A stretch of DNA of 64,000 nt from assembly GCA_963664655.2 (NCBI GenBank), contig OY761554.1:4402001-4466000 (forward strand), read 5' to 3'. The position numbers and the translations under genes were made by a program. This stretch comes from Desulfospira sp963664655. GTDB taxonomy: Bacteria; Desulfobacterota; Desulfobacteria; Desulfobacterales; Desulfobacteraceae. Under the pieces are notes generated by a model. That model did no database searches. It saw only the letters and a program-made list of their open reading frames with translations, and was not told the DNA's origin. This document shows, one piece after another, positions 17,041 to 24,438 of the stretch (the first letter of the stretch is position 1; each line of letters opens with the position of its first letter).

Positions 17041-18325
17041 AACAGGCATCATTGGGTTGATATCACTGGTCATGGCGATATTGATCGGTTTTCCGGTTGC
17101 ATTTGCCATGCTGATTATCGGTTTTTTGGGGTTCAGCGCACTGGTTTCAATGGATGCCGGATTAAACATTGTCTCCCAAGATATATTCAGTGTGTTTTCA
17201 TCCTATTCATTGACGGTGGTCCCCATGTTCGTATTAATGGGGTCCATCGCCTTTTCGGCCGGAACCAGCAGCCGGCTTTTCAATGTTGCCAATAATTTTT
17301 TCGGTCATCTTAAGGGGGGGCTGGCCATGGCCACCATTGGCACCTGTGCGGCATTTGCCGCCATGTGCGGATCGGCCAATGCCGCTACGGCGGCATTGGG
17401 AAAAGTGGCCATCCCGGAAATGGAGAAATACAATTATTCGTCCATCCTTTCCACAGGATGTGTTGCATCCGGCGGAACACTGGGGGTTCTAATCCCGCCG
17501 AGTACGGTATTCATCATCTATGGCATATTAACGGGCGAATCCATAGGCAAGCTGTTTATTTCCGGTATTATCCCCGGCCTTTTGTTGACCATATTGTTTG
17601 TTGTGACCATATACATTCTCTGTAAGGCCAATCCAGCCCTCGGACCTGCGGGTGAACGCATCAGCTGGCCAAATAAAATCAAATCCCTGAGCGGTGTGAT
17701 TGAAATGCTGATGTTATTCATTCTGGTCATGGGGGGAATATTTACAGGGGTTTTTACACCCACAGAGGCCGGCGGCGTTGGCGCTTCAGGCACAATTGTT
17801 ATCGGATTGATTGGCCGGAATTTAAGCTGGAAAATGATGAAAATAGCCGTTACAGATACCGTCAATATTACCTGTATGCTCTTTTTTATCATTGCCGGGG
17901 CAACCGTTTTCGGGCATTTCATTGCGGTAACGCAAATCCCCATTGCTCTGGTAAACTGGCTTTCCGGTTTAACCGTCAGCCCTCAGATTATTCTCGGGCT
18001 TATTATTGCCATCTATTTTGTTGGCGGTTGTTTTATCGACATTTTACCGTTAATCCTGTTAACCGTTCCTATTTTTGCGCCGATTATCCAGTCTTTAGAT
18101 TACAGCCTCATCTGGTTTGGTGTCATTATCGTTCTGATTGCCCAGATCGGGGCCATCACCCCCCCGGTCGGCGTTTGCGTATACGTCCTCAAAGGGGTGT
18201 GCCCGTCCGTACCTTTGACAGTGATTTTTAAAGGCTGTTTGCCTTTTGTCATCACTATTTTGATTTGCGTTTTAATATTATTGCTCTTTCCGTCAATCGT
18301 GACTTTTTTACCGGATCTGATGTGA
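17027..18325 (+). CDS. dctM: TRAP large permease of the methyltransferase cluster
   Basis: 432-residue DctM permease, full family length, with about twelve hydrophobic segments. Recognisable motifs include SLTVVPMFVLMGS, AAMCGSANAATAALG, GGTLGVLIPPS and the C-terminal TPPVGVCVYVLKG. It completes the second TRAP system of the window. The start overlaps dctQ. The URO-D-fold methyltransferase at 18353 follows after 27 bp, supporting a single transcription unit. Confidence 0.93.
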   Translation: MSPIETGIIGLISLVMAILIGFPVAFAMLIIGFLGFSALVSMDAGLNIVSQDIFSVFSSYSLTVVPMFVLMGSIAFSAGTSSRLFNVANNFFGHLKGGLAMATIGTCAAFAAMCGSANAATAALGKVAIPEMEKYNYSSILSTGCVASGGTLGVLIPPSTVFIIYGILTGESIGKLFISGIIPGLLLTILFVVTIYILCKANPALGPAGERISWPNKIKSLSGVIEMLMLFILVMGGIFTGVFTPTEAGGVGASGTIVIGLIGRNLSWKMMKIAVTDTVNITCMLFFIIAGATVFGHFIAVTQIPIALVNWLSGLTVSPQIILGLIIAIYFVGGCFIDILPLILLTVPIFAPIIQSLDYSLIWFGVIIVLIAQIGAITPPVGVCVYVLKGVCPSVPLTVIFKGCLPFVITILICVLILLLFPSIVTFLPDLM

Positions 18326-18352
18326 CCAAACAGCTTAACTTAAGGGACTATT

Positions 18353-19426
18353 ATGGACATTAATTTGAAAAAAGATCAAATGACCCTGCATGAAAGATGG
18401 ACAGCCCTTTTAAACCGGCAGCCCATGGATCGCATTCCGGTGTATGCGTTTGCCCATGGGTTTTGCGGAAAACATGCCGGGCTCACCCTTGCCGATACGT
18501 ACAGTTCACCCCAAAAAACCTTTAATGCCATTAAAAATGTCAGTGAAAAATTCGGGTGGCAGGACCTGCCGCTGATCGCCTATGCCGGATTGGGGGCATG
18601 GGAGTTCGGGGGCGAGGTCCTCATGCCGCAAAGCCAATATGATCAGGCTCCCAAAGTGATCAGACGGCCGGTTACAAAACCCGAAGACATTGAATTATTA
18701 ACCGTTCCTGATGTCCATACCGCCGGTATTTATCCGCTTGCCATGGAGGTTTCCAAACGTCAGGCCCAAAACGGTCCGGGGCTGATCATGTTTATGATTC
18801 CAACTCCCTGGGCACTTGCCTGCAATATCTGCGGGATGGAAAATATGGCCCGGTGGTCATTAAAAGCCCCTGATCTGGTAGACCGGGTTCAGGAAATCAT
18901 CCTGCCGTTTACAGGTAAAATCTTAGACTACTGGGTTGACACCTTCGGAACCGATCGGCTTCTGCCGTGGGTGAGCGGGGGGGCCGCATCAAATAACAGC
19001 CTTATTTCCCCTAAGATATTTTCCAGATTTGTATTGCCCTACATGCAAAGAACCTTTGAAACGGTTCACCGGTCCGGGATTAAACATATTTATGTTCACA
19101 TCTGCGGTGAACATAATTTGAACTTGCCTTATTGGGCGCAACTGGATTATGGTGATCCAGGGATTTTAAGTTTTGGGATTGAAGTTGACCTGAACACTGC
19201 GGGTAAAATGTTTCCCAATGATATCATCATGGGTAATATTGATACGGCAATTTTGGCACAGGGAACACCCGAGCAGGTATACGAAGCAACGAAAATGACC
19301 ATTGAAAAAGGGAAAAAGTGTCCGGGAGGATTTATGCTGGCACCGGGCTGCGAAATGCCTCCCATGGCCCCTGAAGAAAACATGTGGGCAATGATGCAGG
19401 CCGTAAGTGACTTTGGCTGGTATTAG
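18353..19426 (+). CDS. zinc-dependent methyltransferase, MtaA/URO-D superfamily (second copy)
   Basis: 357-residue paralogue of the 14450 product. The zinc-ligand set is H249-x-C251 (VHICGEHN) and C333 (LAPGCEMPPMAP), so it keeps the methyltransferase metal site rather than the decarboxylase pocket. The N-terminal LHERWTALLNRQPMDRIPV opening is typical of the longer URO-D-like proteins used in anaerobic O-demethylation and related systems. Having two such enzymes around one corrinoid protein suggests one acts on the substrate and the other unloads methyl-cobalamin, perhaps to tetrahydrofolate. The direction of each is not known. Confidence 0.85.
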   Translation: MDINLKKDQMTLHERWTALLNRQPMDRIPVYAFAHGFCGKHAGLTLADTYSSPQKTFNAIKNVSEKFGWQDLPLIAYAGLGAWEFGGEVLMPQSQYDQAPKVIRRPVTKPEDIELLTVPDVHTAGIYPLAMEVSKRQAQNGPGLIMFMIPTPWALACNICGMENMARWSLKAPDLVDRVQEIILPFTGKILDYWVDTFGTDRLLPWVSGGAASNNSLISPKIFSRFVLPYMQRTFETVHRSGIKHIYVHICGEHNLNLPYWAQLDYGDPGILSFGIEVDLNTAGKMFPNDIIMGNIDTAILAQGTPEQVYEATKMTIEKGKKCPGGFMLAPGCEMPPMAPEENMWAMMQAVSDFGWY

Positions 19427-19458
19427 AGAATCAGGACCGGACCGAAAAAACCTGCCCT

Positions 19459-20286
19459 ATGGAAAAAGACAATTTGGGCCTTGCCGAGTCCATCGGTATC
19501 AATGTCCGAAAGCTCAGAAAAAAAAGCAATTATACCCTGAAAAATCTTTCTGATAAAACAGGGCTCTCCATTGCCTTGCTTTCCAGGATTGAGAATGGCC
19601 AGCTCAGCCCGTCCGTTAATACACTCGATAAAATTGCCAGTGCGCTGGGGATTGAGATATCTCACATCCTACAGGAAGAACTATCCCCGGATCAACTGGG
19701 TTTGGAAATTGCAGAAAAAATCAAGAAACGAATGAAAATTTTTGGAATTTCCATAATTGAACTGTCAGAAAAAAGTGACATTCCGGAGACCATGCTGAAA
19801 CGGTTTTTAAAAAATGAAATATTTCTATCTATTCCCAACTTTATGCGGATTGCCAATATCCTGAAAGTTGATTTAAGCTACTTTTTTCAAAACTCACACA
19901 ATAAAAACTTCGTGATCAGTCGCAAAGACAACCGGACCTTAAATGAATGGCTCGGGAAAAAAGGAAAACCAAACTATCTGGTCGAAATACTGTTTGAAGA
20001 CTTCCCCAACCAGGTAATGGAACCTGTGATTTCCACTCATGTTGCCAAAGAAGATTTCCTCATTAAAGCAAGCCATGCAGGCCAGGAGTTTTTTTATGTT
20101 CTGGAAGGCCGTGTCAAATTGTTCCTGGATGATCATAAAATTATTCTAAATCAAGGGGATGCCATCTACTTTGACTCCCATCTGCCGCATGCTGCGGTAA
20201 GCATCAGCGAGTCGCCCGCAAAAACCATTCATACACATTTTGCTCCGTATTCGAGATTAAAGGCAGGGGCCACAAAAAGGGTTTGA
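19459..20286 (+). CDS. XRE-family regulator with two HTH segments and a C-terminal cupin
   Basis: 275-residue transcription factor that probably senses a small metabolite. Residues about 12-66 form a canonical XRE helix-turn-helix (LRKKSNYTLKNLSDKTGLS then LLSRIENGQLSP). Residues about 87-142 look like a second, degenerate HTH (MKIFGISIIELSEKSDIPE, MLKRFLKNE). The last about 85 residues are a cupin barrel with GQEFFYVLEGRVKLFL, GDAIYFDSHLPHAA and HTHF motifs. The usual form of this family has one HTH, so the duplicated module is unusual. It closes the methyltransferase/TRAP cluster, 32 bp after the last enzyme, and is the obvious candidate for its regulator. Confidence 0.88.
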   Translation: MEKDNLGLAESIGINVRKLRKKSNYTLKNLSDKTGLSIALLSRIENGQLSPSVNTLDKIASALGIEISHILQEELSPDQLGLEIAEKIKKRMKIFGISIIELSEKSDIPETMLKRFLKNEIFLSIPNFMRIANILKVDLSYFFQNSHNKNFVISRKDNRTLNEWLGKKGKPNYLVEILFEDFPNQVMEPVISTHVAKEDFLIKASHAGQEFFYVLEGRVKLFLDDHKIILNQGDAIYFDSHLPHAAVSISESPAKTIHTHFAPYSRLKAGATKRV

Positions 20287-20334
20287 TAACCATCAAAGGG
20301 TCTGAAAGGCCGTCAAGATAAGCCGTTATACTTT

Positions 20335-20391
20335 TGTAACTGTTCAGCAGTGCCCATCTTCGCTCATTCAGGCCCTCTCACATAATGACCT
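20335..20391 (+). repeat. left copy of an inverted repeat flanking the exported-protein gene
   Basis: The segment GTAACTGTTCAGCAGTGC followed by CATCTTCGCTCATT and CTCTCACATA is found again in inverted orientation at 21893-21947, about 85 percent identical by eye over roughly 55 bases. The GTAAC end resembles IS66-type termini, but no transposase is present. Confidence 0.7.
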
Positions 20392-20436
20392 TATCCTTCC
20401 GATATGTGTTGATTTTGTAGAAAATCAGCAAAAAAT

Positions 20437-20465
20437 TTGACTTCCCCATTTTTTTGAAATATGAC
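20437..20465 (+). promoter_or_regulatory. possible sigma-70 promoter
   Basis: TTGACT at 20437-20442 and TATGAC at 20460-20465 are separated by 17 bases in an AT-rich stretch, followed by a small palindrome CTATT-TTCAG-AATAG at 20475-20489. It could drive the exported-protein gene at 20681. The match to consensus is moderate and the distance is long, with a repeat element in between. Confidence 0.3.
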
Positions 20466-20503
20466 GCTTTTAGTCTATTTTCAGAATAGATATTTTTTTA
20501 TAT

Positions 20504-20613
20504 GAAAGTCTCACTAACGTCCTGAGAAGACTTTCAATATGTGTTTCGGGCAGTGCTTGGTTGGATAACCAAGGCGGCCCGGTTTCTGCCCCTTAGGGTG
20601 TGGCGGTTTATTT
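20504..20613 (-). repeat. dispersed intergenic element, copy 3 (reverse orientation)
   Basis: The only copy in reverse orientation. It reads GAAAGTCT ... AGACTTTC, then CAGTGCTTGGTTGGATAACC, GGCGGCCCGGTTTCTGCCCC and TTAGGGTGTGGC on the plus strand. It lies between the cupin regulator and the exported-protein gene, about 70 bp before the latter. Confidence 0.85.
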
Positions 20614-20680
20614 GGAGAATGTGCCCAATGGCACATGTGCTTCTAATGTTCACAATTCATTTGAAAGGAGTTATTCGCTA

Positions 20681-21748
20681 ATGGTTCGTTCAGTTCACCG
20701 TTCTTTTGGTAAATTGTTGTCGTTTTTTGTTGTTGTGGTGTTTCTATTTTCTCAGAGTCTGGCCACACCGCCGGCCCATGCCGCCGCAGTCACCCCGGAC
20801 ACAAAAGTAAAGCATAAAGCAATTAAATACCTTGTTCCCGGTAAACGAATTGTTCTGAATGCCAGGGTCAAGGATGATGCCGGCGTAAAGATCGTCAGAT
20901 GTTACTTTCGCTCCCATGGCGAGGCTGATTTCGTTTTTGTGCCCATGAGTGATCCGGGCTCCGGCGTATATACGGCCACCCTGCCGGCCCCGGGCACATT
21001 AACCCCTTCCATAGACTATGTATTTCTGGTCGTTAACGGTCAAAACCAGGTGGTTAAAACCCAGACCTATACCGTCACAGTGTCTCAAAAAGAGACCGAT
21101 AAAACGCCGGCATGGCAGCAGGCCGTCTCTAACGGTGATATTGTTGTGAATACGGAAATCTCTCCTGCCCCGGCACAGCTTGCGGGTTTTTCCGATTCAA
21201 TAACCATTGACGTGGTGGAGTCCTCAGCACGGTTCGGCCTGGTGGCCGGCGGGCTTTATGCGGCCGGGTCATCCACAGCGGCGGGGGCCACCGCAGCAAC
21301 GGCGGCCGGTTCCATCACAGCTTCAGCCGGTGTTTCAACGGCAGTCATCGCCGGTGTCGGGGCTGCCGTGATCGCCGGCGGGGTGGCGGTGGGTGCCGGC
21401 GGCGGTGGCGGCGGTGGCGGCAGCTGCAGCCAGAACAGCCTCTCAACGTCTGATTTCACAGGGGATTGGGAAATCACTGTAGACAGCGACGGGGTTCCCG
21501 CAACAGGTTATTATATTACCTGTACGCTCAGTTCAGGCGGCACATTTACTTACGTTGAATATGTCAATTATTCAGCCTCGGATAGCGGCTCAGGGACATG
21601 GTCCGTGAGTAATAATACGTTTACTGCCATCTATAACAGCCAGTCTCAATGCTCAGGGCAAGTATCCGACGATACGCCCATTAACTCGTTTTCAGTTTCG
21701 GGTTCATGGTATAGTGATGACGCGGTTTATAACTGGACAAGAGATTAA
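20681..21748 (+). CDS. exported Ala/Gly-rich protein of unknown function
   Basis: 355 residues when started at ATG 20681, which has GAAAGGAG 8 bases upstream; the open frame 27 codons longer runs into the repeat element. The first about 35 residues are a Sec signal peptide (SFFVVVVFLFSQSLATPPAHA, split at the hydrophobic core) ending near AHA-A. Residues about 40-150 resemble a beta-sandwich domain. A low-complexity Ala/Gly/Ser stretch follows (about 200-265) with a hydrophobic run and then eight consecutive glycines. The C-terminal 100 residues are Ser/Thr/Tyr-rich beta structure with three cysteines. I do not recognise a family. It may be anchored in or cross a membrane through the Ala/Gly stretch. 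The gene is bracketed by inverted repeats. Confidence 0.75.
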   Translation: MVRSVHRSFGKLLSFFVVVVFLFSQSLATPPAHAAAVTPDTKVKHKAIKYLVPGKRIVLNARVKDDAGVKIVRCYFRSHGEADFVFVPMSDPGSGVYTATLPAPGTLTPSIDYVFLVVNGQNQVVKTQTYTVTVSQKETDKTPAWQQAVSNGDIVVNTEISPAPAQLAGFSDSITIDVVESSARFGLVAGGLYAAGSSTAAGATAATAAGSITASAGVSTAVIAGVGAAVIAGGVAVGAGGGGGGGGSCSQNSLSTSDFTGDWEITVDSDGVPATGYYITCTLSSGGTFTYVEYVNYSASDSGSGTWSVSNNTFTAIYNSQSQCSGQVSDDTPINSFSVSGSWYSDDAVYNWTRD

Positions 21749-21834
21749 AAATATTCCCTGCAGCATGAAATCAATATCATAAAATTTTGTAGCTATTGAG
21801 CTACCGCTGGAAAATAAGCAAACATCAGGCTCCG

Positions 21835-21947
21835 TAACGGTTCATCAGTGCTTCATATTTGTTTAGTCAGGTCTTCGGTGCATACTGTTGCTATGTGAGA
21901 AGGTCTTAAATGAGCGAAGATGACGCACTGCTGAACAGTTACTAAAA
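21835..21947 (-). repeat. palindromic MITE-like element
   Basis: The block begins GTAACGGTTCATCAGTGC (21835) and ends with the complement of GTAACTGTTCAGCAGTGC (up to about 21947), so its two ends are inverted copies of each other and of the left repeat at 20335. The interior is AT-rich. No target-site duplication was visible next to the GTAAC ends. This is the shape expected of a non-autonomous transposable element or its relic. Confidence 0.6.
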
Positions 21948-21967
21948 TTTTAAGCTTTTGGAGCTGA

Positions 21968-22052
21968 GCAGCACAGAGGGTTGGCTTGCACCAGCCATCA
22001 CAGAGGGCCGGACCTTGAATGCCCATGTCCATGGCAATCGTCGAGGACAATT
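21968..22052 (+). repeat. CACAGAG-type interspersed repeat, second copy
   Basis: Contains the core CACAGAGGGCCGGACCTTGAAT that is found in reverse complement at 8553-8600, plus flanking matches TTGGCTTGCACCAGCCATCA versus TTAGGCTTACGCCAAACACC and TGGCA..TGTC.AGGAC. The gap 21749-22284 has no gene. Besides the two repeats it holds only the 5' region of the FIST receptor. Confidence 0.65.
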
Positions 22053-22284
22053 TTTTCCCATGCGATTGCCCTGAAAAGGGGCATTCATCCCTTGACAGAA
22101 CCGTCTTCCTATTTTATTAAATATTTGAGATCAAGCAATGCGCTATACCTGATAAAAAAAAATCCATCGCTTTCTATTCTTCAAACCAGGCTATCGGGCT
22201 ATTCGTAACTCTCGTCATTGGCCGGCGGATATTTTTTGCCGCGGACAGCATATTCGCCGTTATCTTTATCATAAGGGAGGAAAA

Positions 22285-24321
22285 ATGGGTTCATTCGGCT
22301 TCAAAAAGAACAATGGACAAAAACCGGGGGATACCAGAACAGTTGTGACAATTGAAAGCACTGTCGGCAAGCTGGCCGCACACCTTTCAAATGTTCCTTT
22401 CACCCCGACCTTGATCGTTACCTTTGTATCGCCCTACGTGGACATAGACAGCGTGGCCGGAAAGGTCCGTGAACAATTTCCCCAAACCGCCATGACGTTT
22501 TGTTCCACGGCCGGCGAGCTGTTCACCGGTGACTCTGGCCTTTACTGCAGCACCGGCGACAGTTGGGACCGGGTGGTGCTTCAATGTTACAGCGCTCAGA
22601 TCATAGCCAAAGCAGAAGTGGTGGCGCTCCCCCTGGGGTGTGAAGATATGCGGAAAGGGGAAATTAAAACCGCGTTGAAAGACCGGGTTGAGTCTTTAAA
22701 AAAAGAGATCCAGGGCTTGAAGATTTCCATGCCCATTGACCACAAGGATACATTTGCCTATATCCTGTTTGACGGGCTCAGCGCATCAGAATCCTTTTTC
22801 ATGGAAGCCTTGTACGATTCAGGGCGGTTTCCCTGCATGTTCGTGGGCGGGTCTTCCGGCGGCAAGCTCGATTTTCAGAACACCTTTCTTCACGACGGCA
22901 GGAAACGGTATGAAAATCATGTCATGATCGCTTTTATTAAAACAGCGCCCGGCATCCGGTTCGGCCTTATGAAAAGCCAAAACTTCTCCGCTGCCAATAC
23001 CTCTTTTTCCATTTTGTCATCTTCGGTTGAACACCGCTTTGTCAGTCAGGTGGTAGACCGGGATGGGCAGATCCTGACCCTTATAGAGGCCCTTTGCAAA
23101 ACATTCAGCTGCGCCCCTGAAGCGCTTGAAAAAAATCTGGTGGATTATTCTTTTGCCATATCAGTGGGCAAGGAGCTGTACGTTCGCTCCATATCGGCCA
23201 TTGATCTTGAAGCCGGCAACATCCATTTTTATTGTGACATTTCACCCGGCGAAGAGCTGATGCTGATCAAACGCGAAGACATGGCCCGAAATACCGAACG
23301 TGATTTTAAAAAATTCATGGAAGGCAAACCATCGGCCCCCATTGCGGGGATTCTGAACGACTGTATCCTCAGGCGGCTGCTCAACGATGCCAGCCTCACG
23401 AAAATGGGGCAGGTGTTAAAGGGGCGGGATATCGCCGGGTTTTCAACCTTTGGAGAGATCCTCGGGTTAAATCTGAATCAAACCCTGACCGCTGTGTTTT
23501 TCTTTAAAACAGAGCCGGGCCAGTCCTTCAGGGACGGGTATGTGGATAATTTTCCCATTCATTACAGCGAATTCAAAGCCTTTTTCCTTAAACGGCAGAT
23601 TTCCAAATTGCAACGGCTGTCTCAGGTGGTGGTCCGTCATATCAATGACTTCAAGCAGCGGCAGTATGGCAGCAGCCTGGACCCCACAGGCATGGACCCG
23701 GTTATGGCGACGGTATTCCAGGGCATGAATGATTTAGGGCAGACACTGACGGATGTCAACGCCCATCGTGTGGCCATGGCCGGCAGAATAGATGAGTGCA
23801 CCAACGACCTGTACGGATCTGTAGACGAACTGGTGGGCCACATTCAACAACAGGATCAGACCGTTGACCAGCTTAAAGGAAAATTTGAAGAACTGTCCGA
23901 ACTGGCCGGGAAGACCATGGTCAGTACCCGGGAGCTTGGCGATGCCAGCCGCCGCATTGAAAATTTTATTGAGGTGATAGAAGATATCGCGGCCCAGACC
24001 AACCTGCTCTCCCTTAACGCCACCATTGAAGCCGCCCGTGCCGGGGAGAGCGGCAAGGGATTTGCCGTTGTTGCCGATGAAGTCCGCAGTCTTGCCGCTC
24101 AATCCAAAGACAGTGCAACCGAAATCAGGGAAAGCATTGCCGGTCTTTCCAGCGAAATTGGGAATGTTGCCAATGAAATTGAGCTTCAAAATCAAAGTGT
24201 GGGCCTGCTCATGGAAATGCTCAATACCATAAAGGAAACCAGCTCCCGGACTTCGGAAACAGCGGGGAGCACCAGGGGGATAGCCGATGCGCTGAAAGAT
24301 ATGACCGCACAGCAAGGATAG
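22285..24321 (+). CDS. soluble chemoreceptor with FIST sensor domains and MCP signalling domain
   Basis: 678 residues with no membrane segment. Residues about 30-220 fit FIST_N (phe-rich beta domain, FCSTAGELFTGD, CMFVGGSSGGKLDFQNT) and about 230-390 fit FIST_C (HPGE-like CDISPGEELMLIKRED, GFSTFGEI). About 430-678 is a coiled-coil MCP signalling domain; its CheA/CheW-contacting tip reads EDIAAQTNLLSLNATIEAAR followed by GKGFAVVADEVRSLA. FIST domains are known to bind small ligands such as amino acids. A cytosolic receptor would report an internal metabolite to the chemotaxis pathway. GGGAGG precedes the ATG. No che genes are adjacent. Confidence 0.9.
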   Translation: MGSFGFKKNNGQKPGDTRTVVTIESTVGKLAAHLSNVPFTPTLIVTFVSPYVDIDSVAGKVREQFPQTAMTFCSTAGELFTGDSGLYCSTGDSWDRVVLQCYSAQIIAKAEVVALPLGCEDMRKGEIKTALKDRVESLKKEIQGLKISMPIDHKDTFAYILFDGLSASESFFMEALYDSGRFPCMFVGGSSGGKLDFQNTFLHDGRKRYENHVMIAFIKTAPGIRFGLMKSQNFSAANTSFSILSSSVEHRFVSQVVDRDGQILTLIEALCKTFSCAPEALEKNLVDYSFAISVGKELYVRSISAIDLEAGNIHFYCDISPGEELMLIKREDMARNTERDFKKFMEGKPSAPIAGILNDCILRRLLNDASLTKMGQVLKGRDIAGFSTFGEILGLNLNQTLTAVFFFKTEPGQSFRDGYVDNFPIHYSEFKAFFLKRQISKLQRLSQVVVRHINDFKQRQYGSSLDPTGMDPVMATVFQGMNDLGQTLTDVNAHRVAMAGRIDECTNDLYGSVDELVGHIQQQDQTVDQLKGKFEELSELAGKTMVSTRELGDASRRIENFIEVIEDIAAQTNLLSLNATIEAARAGESGKGFAVVADEVRSLAAQSKDSATEIRESIAGLSSEIGNVANEIELQNQSVGLLMEMLNTIKETSSRTSETAGSTRGIADALKDMTAQQG

Positions 24322-24438
24322 CTCAGATATCCGGGGCAGCCGGTTCAGCATTTCTGGCAAAGCCTGCCATGCCAAGAGAGGGAGAGAAGGGCGCCCCTCC
24401 TGCTTTACAGGCAAATTTCCCGTCAAAGGACAGGACGG

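Noticed and set aside
14450..19426. Annotation of the two URO-D proteins as uroporphyrinogen decarboxylase
   Set aside because: Both carry the H-x-C ... C zinc site of cobalamin-dependent methyltransferases and lie next to a corrinoid carrier protein.
23734..24426. 230-codon minus-strand frame
   Set aside because: Antisense shadow of the FIST-MCP receptor gene, which has clear domain motifs.
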